NCBI GenBank assembly: GCA_016717225.1
Contig: JADKGB010000031.1
Span: forward strand, 1-21,555
Reading direction: 5' to 3'
DNA from: Flavobacteriales bacterium
Lineage (GTDB): Bacteria > Bacteroidota > Bacteroidia > Flavobacteriales_F > PHOS-HE28
Length of the DNA: 21,555 nt
Below are positions 9,521 through 18,800 of the stretch, one piece after another. The position numbers and the translations under genes were made by a program. The notes below the pieces were generated by a model. The model saw only the letters and a list, made by a program, of their open reading frames with translations. It ran no database searches and had not been told where the DNA came from. Position 1 is the stretch's first letter. Every line of letters begins with the position of its first letter.

Positions 9521-10141
9521 ATGGAAAACCCGAAAGAGCTGGTGCACGCAAATTCGTTGGTCACCTTTTGGATAGGGGTTAGAAGTTCTCGATCATCTTT
9601 GGAACTCGCGCTTATCGACCGCAACGCCCAATTGATCGATCGCGTTGAGGTTGCAAATGATCCAAGAGCATCGCTGAAAGTGGTTCGCCACTGGATCAAG
9701 AAGTATGACCTCAAACCCGCCGAAACGGTGTTCTGTGCAGAGGATCGGGGACCATGGGCAGGCGAAATTCTGGAGCTTCTGATCGCACGTGGCTGTCGTG
9801 TTGCCCTTGTGGATACTTCCAAACAGAACTCTGAAAACTTGCCTGACGCACTACAGTACGACGCGGTCGGTCTCGTACATCAGGCCATGCGCGCTCCGAT
9901 CGACACGGAGCCGCTACTGCCCATTCGCTTGAATGCGGCCAAGTTGAAACGACTCCGTGAACGACGAGAACGAATGCTCCTGCTGCGAACGGAATTGGAA
10001 TCCCAGCAAATGGGCTCAAGCCGACAATCTGCGGAAGAATTGCAACGCGAGTTCGAACGAATGGATCGCCGCCACATCCAACTCATCGATAAGCTGATCA
10101 ACCGGATCGACGCGCTGATCACCTTGCAAATAGACAGGTAG
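9521..10141 (+). CDS. IS110-like DEDD transposase N-terminal domain protein, catalytically degenerate
   Basis: An intact 206-aa frame. Residues 15-125 follow the order of the IS110 N-terminal DEDD (RuvC-like) domain: FWIGVRSSRSSLELALID in place of GIDVSK...D.all, then a segment like F.N...G...l..W (DPRASLKVVRHWIKKY), then VFCAEDRGPW in place of the MEATG block, then GCRVALVDTSKQ, then DALQYDAVGLVHQA in place of KTD..DA..IA. Residues 137-200 form the arginine-rich helical region (LKRLRERRERMLLLR) normally leading into the Transposase_20 domain, which is absent. Of the four acidic residues, the first Asp is missing (V20/R21), Glu74 and Asp114 remain, and the Asp three residues before Asp114 is Leu. 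It is therefore probably not an active transposase: either an IS remnant or a domesticated gene. No terminal repeats were seen. Confidence 0.62.
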   Translation: MENPKELVHANSLVTFWIGVRSSRSSLELALIDRNAQLIDRVEVANDPRASLKVVRHWIKKYDLKPAETVFCAEDRGPWAGEILELLIARGCRVALVDTSKQNSENLPDALQYDAVGLVHQAMRAPIDTEPLLPIRLNAAKLKRLRERRERMLLLRTELESQQMGSSRQSAEELQREFERMDRRHIQLIDKLINRIDALITLQIDR

Positions 10142-10214
10142 TATTGAACGGAGAGTTATCAGCACGGCTTCAGGGTCAAGCGCATTCGAGCCTTGCAAAC
10201 AACAAGGGCCGGAG

Positions 10215-10565
10215 CTAACCTGCCGCTTCCACCATCGCTTTCACCACCTTCGGCGCATTGCCAATGAAGATCTCTTTGCCGATCACCATCACCGGTCGTT
10301 TCAGAAAAGTGTATTCCTCGAGGATCAGTTTCCTGTAGTCTTTTTCTGTGAGCTCCTTTTCATTCAGTCCCTCGCTGCGGTACTTGCGTGCGATCTTGCT
10401 GAAGAGCGCCTCGTAACTACCGGCCATCTTCTTCATCTCGTCCAACTGAGCGGGTGTGATGGGTTCGGTCTTGATATCCTGCAAGGTGAAGCGTTTGAGC
10501 TTCGGTATCTCTTGGAGAATTCGCTGACAGGTGCCGCAAGTGGCAAGGTGGTAGATCTTGTTCAT
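10215..10565 (-). CDS. Spx/ArsC-family thioredoxin-fold protein
   Basis: A 116-aa protein starting MNKIYHLATCGTCQRILQEI. The N-terminal beta strand followed by CGTC at residues 10-13 is the active-site region of the ArsC/Spx family, which has a thioredoxin fold with an inserted helical domain. The later VMVIGKEIFIGNAPKVVKAM matches the family's 'RP.i..g....vG' end block, with TFLKRPVMV carrying the RP pair. Family length (110-120 aa) agrees. The CxxC form is seen in Spx-like proteins and in some 'arsenate reductase family' proteins. True arsenate reduction is uncertain, since no arsenic-resistance genes are nearby. The start at 10565 is preferred over an upstream in-frame ATG (10637) because the fold begins directly there. 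It lies 78 bp after asnS on the same strand, so the two may be co-transcribed. Confidence 0.82.
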   Translation of the reverse strand: MNKIYHLATCGTCQRILQEIPKLKRFTLQDIKTEPITPAQLDEMKKMAGSYEALFSKIARKYRSEGLNEKELTEKDYRKLILEEYTFLKRPVMVIGKEIFIGNAPKVVKAMVEAAG

Positions 10566-10642
10566 GGGTAGGTTGATGCGATAGCGCGGCCAAGTAACAC
10601 TAGAGGATCTCCAATGTTCGCGGGTGTTGGCTCCCAAGGTTC

Positions 10643-12095
10643 TCAGAACTCCGCACTCTTCGGCGTCCGCGGGAATGGGATCACATCACGGATATTCCCC
10701 ATGCCCGTCACGAACAACACGAAACGCTCGAGACCGAGGCCGAAGCCCGCGTGCGGTACAGTGCCGAACTTCCGCGTATCCAGGTACCACCACAATTCTT
10801 CGGCAGGAACGTTCATGTCTTTCATGCGCGCTTCCAATACATCGAGCCGCTCTTCGCGCTGACTTCCACCGATGATCTCGCCGATGCCGGGGAAGAGCAC
10901 ATCCATCGCGGCGACAGTCTTGCCTTTTTCGCTGTACCCGAAATCGCCGGGCGCATTGGTACGCATGTAGAAGGCCTTGATCTGAGCGGGATAGCCCGTG
11001 ACGATCACCGGCTTCTTGAAGTGCTTCTCCACCAGGTAGCGCTCGTGCTCGCTCTGCAGGTCGATGCCCCATTCCACAGGGAATTGGAACTGGCCTTTCT
11101 GGAACGGCTTGCTGCGAAGTAGGATGTTGATCGCATCGTCGTAGGTGATCCGCTCGAATGGATTCTCCAACACGAACTTCAAGCGATCGATGAGGCCCAT
11201 CTCTGCGCGTTGCTCCTTCGGCTTCGTCGCTTCCTCTTCTTTCAGCCGCGCATCCAGGAACTGCAGATCGTCCATGCTGTTCTTCAGCACGCGTGCGATC
11301 AGGTGCTTGCACAATCCTTCCGCGAGATCCATGTCGCCATGCAGGTCCATGAAGGCGCACTCGGGCTCGATCATCCAAAACTCGGCGGTGGCGCGTGGTG
11401 TTGCTGTTCTCCGCACGGAACGTGGGGCCGAAGGTGTAGACCTTGCCCAGTGCGAGCGCGGCGAGTTCCGCCTGCAGTTGGCCACTCACCGTAAGGTGTG
11501 ATTCACGACCGAAGAAGTCCTGTGCGAAATCCACACTGTCATTGTTCTCCAACCGCGGCGGGCTGTTCGCATCAAGTGTGGTTACACGGAACATCTCGCC
11601 CGCGCCTTCGGCATCACTGGCCGTAATGATCGGCGCGTGGAAGTAGTTGTAGCCGTTCTGGTCGAAGTACTCGTGGATGCCGAAGCTCACCTGGTGTCGC
11701 ATGCGGAAGACCGCGCTGTACGTGTTCGTGCGGAAGCGCAAGTGCGCTTGCTCGCGCAGGAATTCCAGCGAGTGCTTCTTGGGTTGGATGGGGTACTTCT
11801 CCGCATCGCTGTCGCCGAGAACTTCCACGGAGGTCACCTTCAGTTCCACGCGTTGGCCGCTGCCTTGGGAAGCAACAAGTTCACCGGTACACTTCACCGC
11901 AGCGCTCGTCGTGAAGCGCACGCGCGTTTCTGCTCCAACCTTTTCCTGGTCGATCACACATTGCAGGTTGCGGATGGTGCTGCCGTCGTTGAGCGCGATG
12001 AAGCGGTCGTTGCGGAAGGTGCGCACCCAACCGGCCACGGTGACCGTGGTGCCGGTGAGGGTCGCGTTGTCGAGGGCTTCTTTGATGGAGGTCAT
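10643..12095 (-). CDS. asnS: asparaginyl-tRNA synthetase (single frameshift in motif 2)
   Basis: This enzyme charges tRNA-Asn with asparagine in the cytoplasm. The product is about 484 aa. The N-terminal OB-fold anticodon-binding domain reads TVTVAGWVRTFRNDRFIALNDG. The class IIb catalytic core follows, with LRFRTNTYSAVFRMRH, then motif 2 beginning FRAENSNTTRH and continuing in another frame as AEFWMIEPE, then WGIDLQSEHERYLVE, FYMRTNAPG, GEIIGGSQREERLDV, WYLDTRKFGTVPHAGFG and motif 3 LGLERFVLFVTG, ending with the typical IRDVIPFPRTPKSAEF. The frame change lies near 11392, where 'cac c gcc gag' is two bases short of the expected His-Leu-Ala-Glu. Truncation inside motif 2 would destroy the enzyme, so this is almost surely a sequence error. 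The start ATG at 12095 (MTSIKEALDN) was chosen over an upstream frame extension that has no family match. Confidence 0.95.
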
Positions 12096-12268
12096 AGCGA
12101 TGAGAAGATCGGATGCACAGACGATCAGAAAATGGAATGCCTTCTGAGAGATGGGCCGATCGGGCGGCAAAGATGCGCAGGCATCGGAATGCTTGGAAAA
12201 CGAATCGTACGAATACACGGAGCTCAGCTTCTTCCGCTGGTCACCGAACTACGACCGCTCATCACACC

Positions 12269-12297
12269 GGAAACATTTTCTGCACCAAAACGTTTCC
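12269..12297. promoter_or_regulatory. imperfect palindrome, candidate TetR-family operator
   Basis: Arms ggaaacatttt and aaaacgtttcc (11 bp, one mismatch) surround a seven-base centre (ctgcacc), with dyad symmetry spread over 29 bp. It lies 70 bp upstream of the TetR-family gene, and its right arm overlaps the proposed -33 element, so bound repressor would block RNA polymerase. Size and position suit an autoregulatory TetR operator, but binding is inferred. Confidence 0.5.
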
Positions 12298-12322
12298 GAT
12301 GTGTTCTAAAGTTCTACGTTTG
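12293..12322 (+). promoter_or_regulatory. Bacteroidota-type promoter of the efflux operon
   Basis: The -7 element TAcgTTTG at 12315-12322 matches the Bacteroidota consensus TAnnTTTG exactly. An 18-base spacer separates it from a -33-like TTTC at 12293-12296 (consensus TTTG). It lies 45 bp ahead of the TetR start codon and points into the operon. Confidence 0.65.
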
Positions 12323-12366
12323 CGCCCCGGAACCAACCGGCTCTCCATTACGCCTTCGCACCCACC

Positions 12367-13026
12367 ATGTCACAAACTTCCCATAGCACCAGCGAGGTAA
12401 GCACACCGCTGGACAAGGAGAAGCAGGAAAGCATTCTGGAGCAGGTCAACAAACTCTTCATGCGTCACGGCATCAAGAGCATGACCATGGATGATGTGGC
12501 CAACCACTTGCACATTTCCAAGAAGACGCTCTACCAATTCGTTACCGATAAGAACGACTTGGTGGAACGGTCCATGAGCCGCATGCACTGCCAGCACACC
12601 GGCATCATCGATAGCATCTGCACACAAGGCCTGAATGCGATCGATGAGCAGCTCGAGATCACCAAGTACTTGGCCACGCTGCTCTCACAGGTTCACCCCA
12701 GCATCCACTACGATCTGGAGAAGTACCACCCCAAGGCCTGGCAACAATTCAACGAGGAGAAGCGGAGCCACATCTACGACTGCATGACCCAGAACATGCG
12801 CAAGGGTATGAAAGAGGGCCTTTATCGTGATGACCTGAAGGCGGATATCGTGGCCAAGCTCTATCTGTCCCGCTTCGATCTGATCTTCGATGGAGAACTG
12901 TTCCCCGTGGACAAATACAGTTTTTCGGATGTTACGTGGGAGAGCTTTCGCTACCACATGCGTGGCATCGCCAGCGATAAGGGACTGAAGTATCTCGAGA
13001 AGAAAACGAAGAAAGAACGTAGTTGA
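12367..13026 (+). CDS. TetR/AcrR-family transcriptional regulator
   Basis: A 219-aa protein. Residues 18-65 form the DNA-binding domain, with ILEQVNKLFMRHGIKSMTMDDVANHLHISKKTLYQFVTDKNDLV arranged as helix 1 plus a helix-turn-helix (the recognition helix includes ISKKTLYQFV). The C-terminal two-thirds is helical, as expected for the ligand-binding and dimerisation domain, and ends in a lysine-rich tail. It probably represses the tolC-hlyD-RND genes that follow: its stop codon is 8 bp before the next start, and a palindrome overlaps the promoter just upstream. The inducer is unknown. The frame is intact, in contrast to the next three genes. Confidence 0.9.
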   Translation: MSQTSHSTSEVSTPLDKEKQESILEQVNKLFMRHGIKSMTMDDVANHLHISKKTLYQFVTDKNDLVERSMSRMHCQHTGIIDSICTQGLNAIDEQLEITKYLATLLSQVHPSIHYDLEKYHPKAWQQFNEEKRSHIYDCMTQNMRKGMKEGLYRDDLKADIVAKLYLSRFDLIFDGELFPVDKYSFSDVTWESFRYHMRGIASDKGLKYLEKKTKKERS

Positions 13027-13034
13027 CCAACACC

Positions 13035-14366
13035 ATGAGGAAACCTGTTCTCACCCTCGCGATCGGCCTTGTTGCTGGCGTGTTCGCACAAGGGCCGTTA
13101 AGCCTGAGCCTTCAGCAAACGCTCGACCTCGCTGCCCAACAGAGCTACACCGTGCGCAGCAGCGCCCTCGAAGCGCAGAAGTCGGACGCGCGCAGCAAGG
13201 AGATCACCGCCATCGGTTTTCCGCAGATCAGCGGCAAGGTGGAGCTGCAGAATTTCATTGATGTGCCTACGCAGCTGATCCCGAATTTCTTCTCGGCCCC
13301 AGGCTCTGGAGCGCCCGAATACGTCACCGCGCAATTCGGTGTCCCTTGGAGCATGAACGCGGGCCTCACCCTGAGCCAATTGATCTTCGATGGCAGCTAT
13401 ATCGTTGGCCTTCGTGCCGCACGAGAGTTGAAAGTGCAGAGCCAAGAGGACCTGCAAAAAGCACAAGCCGATGCGCGCAACCAAGCGGCGAAAGCCTACT
13501 TCGGTGTTCTCGCAGCCGAAGAGGGTGAGCGCCTCACTGCGGAAGGCATTCCCCTGCTGGAGAAGAGCCTGCGTGATGTTACGGCGATGAAAGAGGCCGG
13601 CTTCATGGAGCAAACGGACATTGACCGCATCAGCATCCAATTGGAACAAGTGAACGCCACCAAGCGCAACTTCAAACAGCAAGCAGAAGTGGCGCGCATG
13701 CTCCTCGCCCTCACCCTCGGAACACCACAGGGCACACCGATCACCTTGACCGACAAGTTGGAGACCATCCTCGTAGATGCGGGCGAGACCGGTCTCACCG
13801 AACAAGCCTGGATGCCAATGGCCACGTGGAGCAGAGCTACGCGAATACGCTTGTTCGGCTGCAGGAATTGAACGTGAAGAACGACAAGGCTAAGGCGCTG
13901 CCATCTCTCGGCGGCTTCGTAAGCCACAGCCAAGTATGGAATGGACCGTCATTCGACCCGGGCGGTGCCTACCCTTCTTCCCCACTACACTTTGGGGCCT
14001 GCAATTGAACGTGCCCATTTTCAGCAGTGGCATGCGCTACCAAAAAGTGAAGCAGAGCAATTTCGCCCTCGAACAAGTGAAGATCAACCAAGTGGCCACC
14101 GAGCAGCGCTTGATCACGATGGCCGAAAAAAGCCGCACCGAAACACGCTCGGCCTACGACAATTTCAAGACTGAGGAGCGCACACTGGCGTTGGCAAAAG
14201 CATTTTCGAACGAACGACCATCAAGTTCAACACCGGTAGTGCAGCCAGTTTCGAACTCACCCAAGAGCATGGGAACTATTTGTTGGCCCAACAGAACTAC
14301 GTACAGAAACTCGTGCAATTGCTCATGGCCCGTGCCGACCTCCGCAAGGCACTGGACCTCTATTAA
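13035..14366 (+). CDS. TolC-family outer-membrane efflux protein (frameshifted)
   Basis: The outer-membrane channel of the tripartite efflux system. The reconstructed product is about 444 aa, normal for the family. It has a signal peptide (MRKPVLTLAIGLVAGVFAQ), then LSLQQTLDLAAQQSYTVRS, which is the usual first helix of TolC proteins. The beta-strand/helix pattern follows in two halves (LTLSQLIFDGSYIVGLRAA and LNVPIFSSGMRYQKVKQS), and it ends FNTGSAASFELTQEH, NYVQKLVQLLMARADLRKALDLY. Frame changes near 13808, 13975 and 14200 each preserve homology; at 13975, for example, one T is missing from cctttcttc. The ATG at 13035 is used rather than a TTG at 13023 because the signal peptide begins there. 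The stop (14364-14366) sits just before the periplasmic adaptor gene. Confidence 0.88.
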
Positions 14367-14410
14367 TGCTACAAGACCCAAGCTTCACGTTGCAAGAACA
14401 CCCCCAAGTG

Positions 14411-15559
14411 ATGAAGAATACGATCACCTATCTCACCTTCGCTGCACTCCTTACCGGCTGCGGTGCTGGCAGCGCCACCGATGATCTCGGTCGGAAAAAA
14501 ATTGAACTCGATTCGCTGAAGGCGGCTTACAAGGAACTCGGCGAGAAGATCAAGGAAGCCGACACCTGGATAGCCGAGCGCGACACCACGGTGAAGAAGA
14601 ACCTGCCCGCCGTTACAACCATGGTGCTGCAAGCTTCACGTTTCGAGCATTTCGTTGAGGTACACGGTAACGTGAAGGCCGATAAGAGCGCGGACCTTTT
14701 CACCATGGGTGGTCGCGTACGCCGCGTGCTTGTGAGCGAAGGTGAACGCGTGCGCGCCGGGCAACTGATCATCGATCTGGACAACGATGCCATCGAGAAG
14801 CGATCGCCGCCGCACAAGCCGGTTACAACCTGGCGAAGGATGTTTTTACGAAACAGAGCTCGTTGTGGGACCAGAAGATCGGTAGTGAGATACAATTCCT
14901 GCAAGCCAAAAGCAACAAGGAGCAAGCCGAAGCAAGTCTTGCAGCATTGCGCGAGCAACAGCGCATGAGCAACGTGACCGCTCCGTTCGATGGTGTTGTG
15001 GATGATATCATGGTGAACATAGGGGACATGACCAGTCCGATGGCAGCTGTTGCGCGCGTGGTGGACCCCAGCGGCGCAACACTGGATGCCGATGTGCCCG
15101 AGAGCTACGTGCAACGCGTAAAGAACGGAGACCCGGTGATGGTCGTTTTCCCTTCTATGGGAGATACCCTGCACGCCAGTCTTACGAACGTGAGCCGCTT
15201 CATCAACCCAACGAACCGGACGTTCCGTGTGGGCGTTCGTTTACCGAACGGAAGCGACGATCCGCCCTAATCTGTTGAGCGATCCACGTACGTGATGTGG
15301 TGAAGGACAGCGCGCTTGTGGTCCCGAGCAAGGTGATCCAGGAGGATGTGAACGGGAACAACTACGTCTTCACCCTCGAGGAAAAGGACGGGAAGAAGCG
15401 CACCAAAAAAGTGATGGTCGATCGCCTTGCCGATTACAAAAAGGTGACCATGATCGGCGTGAAGAACGGCGATGCCTCGTTGCTACGCGGCGCTACCTCG
15501 TGGACGAAGGCGCGAAGAGCGTAGCCGATGGGCAAGAAGTGAAAGTGACGAACCTCTGA
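14411..15559 (+). CDS. RND efflux periplasmic adaptor lipoprotein, HlyD/AcrA family (frameshifted)
   Basis: The adaptor links the inner-membrane pump with the TolC channel. The reconstructed product is about 383 aa. It begins MKNTITYLTFAALLTGC, a lipoprotein signal with lipobox LTGC, so it should be a lipoprotein. A coiled-coil segment follows (KKIELDSLKAAYKELGEKI), then the barrel-sandwich lipoyl half FVEVHGNVKADKSADLF...GRVRRVLVSEGERVRAGQLI. The alpha-hairpin comes next, then the second lipoyl half (VTAPFDGVVDDIMVNIGDM), a beta-barrel (TLDADVPESYVQRVKNGDPV) and the membrane-proximal end (SALVVPSKVIQED, SVADGQEVKVTNL). Frame changes occur near 14800, 15258, 15285 and 15490. An in-frame ATG at 14366 overlaps the tolC stop (TAATG), but that start would hide the lipobox, so 14411 is preferred. 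Confidence 0.88.
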
Positions 15560-15568
15560 ATCAAAATA

Positions 15569-15820
15569 AACGCAGAGGCGCAAAGAGGAGGGCAGGAACG
15601 CGGAGCAGAACCAAACGGAAAGGCGCAGAGGAAGAGAAGGAACGCAGACAATACTGGATGAAGTCAAGATCAACCACTGAGCCGCACAGAGGAACCACGA
15701 TCCCGCTGAAACAAACTCTACGAACCTCTACCCTACCTACGCACCCGCGAGTGGATAAGAACGGAGACCTCACCAAAACAAACTCTGCGATCCTCTTCGT
15801 CCTCTCCGCACCTCTGCGTT
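15569..15820. repeat. CGCAGAG-type inverted-repeat element (MITE/REP-like)
   Basis: The ends are inverted copies: aacgcagaggcgcaaagagg from 15569 and, on the opposite strand, aacgcagaggtgcggagagg from 15820 inward. They match over 22 bases with four mismatches. The heptamer CGCAGAG occurs at 15571 and 15624 in the left half, and its complement CTCTGCG at 15783 and 15812 in the right half. The interior is purine-rich on the left and has no gene. It fills the gap between two genes of one efflux operon. I recall similar sequences scattered between genes in Bacteroidota and other phyla, but this is not verified here. Confidence 0.65.
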
Positions 15821-15836
15821 AAACCGATCGACAATC

Positions 15837-18800
15837 ATGGACCACAGCAACATAGAGAACGAAGCCTACGGCGAAGGCCACGGCAAACAGTTCGCCATCA
15901 CGAGCTGGGCGGTGAAGAACCGCACCACGGTGATCGTGATCACCGCGTTGATCTTCGTTTACGGGATCTACTCATATATCGCCATGCCGAAGGAGAGTTT
16001 CCCGGAGGTGGTGACACCAGAGATCTACGTAGGCGTACCCTACAATAGCAGCTCGGTGGTGGACATCGAAAAGCTGATCACGAAGCCGTTGGAAAAGGAG
16101 ATCAATACCATCACCGGGGTGGACGAGATCAACAGCACCAGCGTTCCGAACTACAGCACCATCCAGGTAAAATTCGACTACGACGTAACGCCCACGGAAG
16201 CGCTGCGGAAAGTCAAGGACGCGGTTGACAAAGCCCAAGGGGATGTGAACTTCCCGAAGGACCTGCCGGCTGAACCGAACGTGTTCGCCATGAATTTCTC
16301 GGAGATCATGCCGGTGATGAACCTGAACCTGAGCGGTGATTATTCGCTCGATCAATTGCACCACTACGGCAAGATCCTCGAAGACCGCATTGAAGCATTG
16401 CCCGAGATCAACAAGGTGGAGATCCGTGGGGTGCCGGAGAAGGAAGTGAAGGTGAACGTGGACCTGCACCAGCTCGAGGCGCTTCAGCTCAATTTCGGTG
16501 ATGTGGCGATGGCGCTGCAAACCGAAAACCTCACCATGAGCGGTGGCGAAGTGCTCACGGATGGCCAACGGCGTGCGGTGCGTGTAGTGGGTGAGTTCCC
16601 GGATATGGAGACCATTCGCGACATCGTGATCAAGAACGAGAAGCTCAACGAAGTGCGCTTGCGCGATGTGGCCGAAGTGAGTTTTGACTACAAGGAAGCC
16701 GACAGCTATGCCCGTGAATACGGCAACCCCGTGGTGATGTTGGACGTGATCAAACGCGCGGGTGAAAACCTCATCATCGCCAGCGACAAGATCAATGAGA
16801 TATTGAAGGAAGCGAGAGGCACGGTGATCCCCGAAGACCTCACCATCACGGTGACGAACGACCAAAGTGACGATACGCGTGTGCAAGTGGATGAGCTCTT
16901 CAACCACATCATCTTCGGCGTGATCCTCGTAGTTGGTACGTTGTTGTTCTTCCTCGGTTTGCGCAACGCGATCTTTCGTTGGGCTGGCGATCCCGATGAG
17001 CATGTTCATCAGCTTCATCATCCTGAACGCCTTCGGTGTTACGCTCAATATCATGGTGCTGTTCTCGTTGATCCTGGCGTTGGGTCGATTGGTGGACGAC
17101 GGCATCGTGATCGTGGAGAACATCTACCGCCACATGAGCAATGGCGAGCCCGCCATGATCGCCACACGAAAGGCCGTAGGTGAAGTGACCATGCCGATCG
17201 TGGCCGCTACTACCGCTACGGTCATGGTCTTCGTTCCACTGATCTTCTGGCCCGGTATAATGGGCCAGTTCATGAAGTGGATGCCCATCACCTTTATGGT
17301 GGCTCTCAGCTCTTCGCTCTTTGTAGCGCTCGTTGTGAACCCTGCACTGAGCACACAATTCATGAAGGTGGAGCGCGAGAATCCCAACGCGAAAAAGGTC
17401 TACCGACTCGCCGGAATTCTCGCTGTGATCGGTACGTTGATCGCCGTGTTGGGCTTCTCCAGCCATAGCGGGTTCGTAACGGGCATTGGTACGTTCACGG
17501 TGTTCGTCGGTATTCTCGGTTTGCTGAATTTGCATCTTGGAGTACCCGGTACGCGTTGGTTCCAGGACAGCTTGCTGCCACGTTTGGAGAAACGCTACGA
17601 ACGTTTCCTGCGATTTGCCTTGGCCAAACACCATCCGCGGACGTTCTTCCTGGGCACCATCGGGTTGTTGTTTTTCGCCTTCGTACTACTGGGTGTATTC
17701 CCGCCGAAAGTGGAGTTCTTCCCGATCAACGAACCGAAGTATGTGAACGTGTTCATCGAGGCGCCTATTGGCACGGATATCGAGAAGACGGACAAGATCA
17801 CCCGCCTGGTCGAGAAGCAAGTGAACGCGATCGTGAACGTGCCTCCCTACATGGAAGACGTGGAGGTGAAACGCGCCAACGGTACAGTGGAAAAAAAGCA
17901 GCGGAACTGGCTGATCAACTCCGTGATCTCGCAAGTGGGCAATGGCACCAGCGATCCAGCTCAAGGCGTCAGTTTCGCAAACACCCCGAACAAGGGCCGC
18001 ATTCAATTGAGCTTCGTGAAATACGCCGAGCGGAAAGGTCAAACGACCACGGAGATCCTCCTGAAGTTGCAACGCGATCTGGCTGGATACCCCGGCGTTA
18101 TCGTGAGTGTGGACAAGGATGCTGCAGGCCCGCCCACCGGTAAGCCGATCAACCTCGAGATCACCGGTGACGAGATCGAACCACTGCTCGCCGAAGCCGA
18201 TCGCTTGAAGCTTTTCATGGAGAGCAAGAACGTGCCCGGCGTGGAAGCCCTGCGCGTGGATATCGATCGCCAGAAACCGGAGATGCCGATCGTCATCGAT
18301 CGCGCGAAAGCGGGTCGCTTGAACGTGAGCACATACGCCGTGGCCGATGCCATTCGCACCGCGCTCTTCGGAAAAGAGGTCAGCACGTTCCGCGTGGAAG
18401 GCGATGATGATGACTACAAGATCCAGGTGCGCCTGAAGGATGATCAGCGCTACGATGTGGGCACCATCATGGATATGAAGATCACCTTCCGTGATATGCT
18501 CACCGGCCAGATCCGCCAGGTTCCCATCAGCGCCGTCGCCACAGAAGGACTCGGCACTACGTTCAGTGCGATCAAACGCACCGATCTGAAACGCGTGGTA
18601 ACCGTAAGCAGCAACGTGATCGCTGGCTACAACAGCAATGAAGTGATCGCGGAGATGAAGGACGCTCTCGCCGGCTACGAAAAAGATGAGCGCTTCGGCC
18701 TGGCCTTCACCGGCCAACAAGAAGACCAGATGAAGGAAATGAGTTTCCTCGGCAGGGCGTTCCTGATCGCGCTCTTCATTGTGTTCCTCATCATCGTGTG

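Noticed and set aside
10191..10207. Possible convergent terminator hairpin (ccttg...caagg) between the IS110-like gene and the Spx/ArsC-like gene
   Set aside because: Only a five-base exact stem and no U-tract on either strand.
15972..17123. A 383-aa minus-strand open frame under the RND permease (and 17686-19002)
   Set aside because: The plus strand has unambiguous RND permease homology. The minus frames are His/Asp-rich antisense artefacts.
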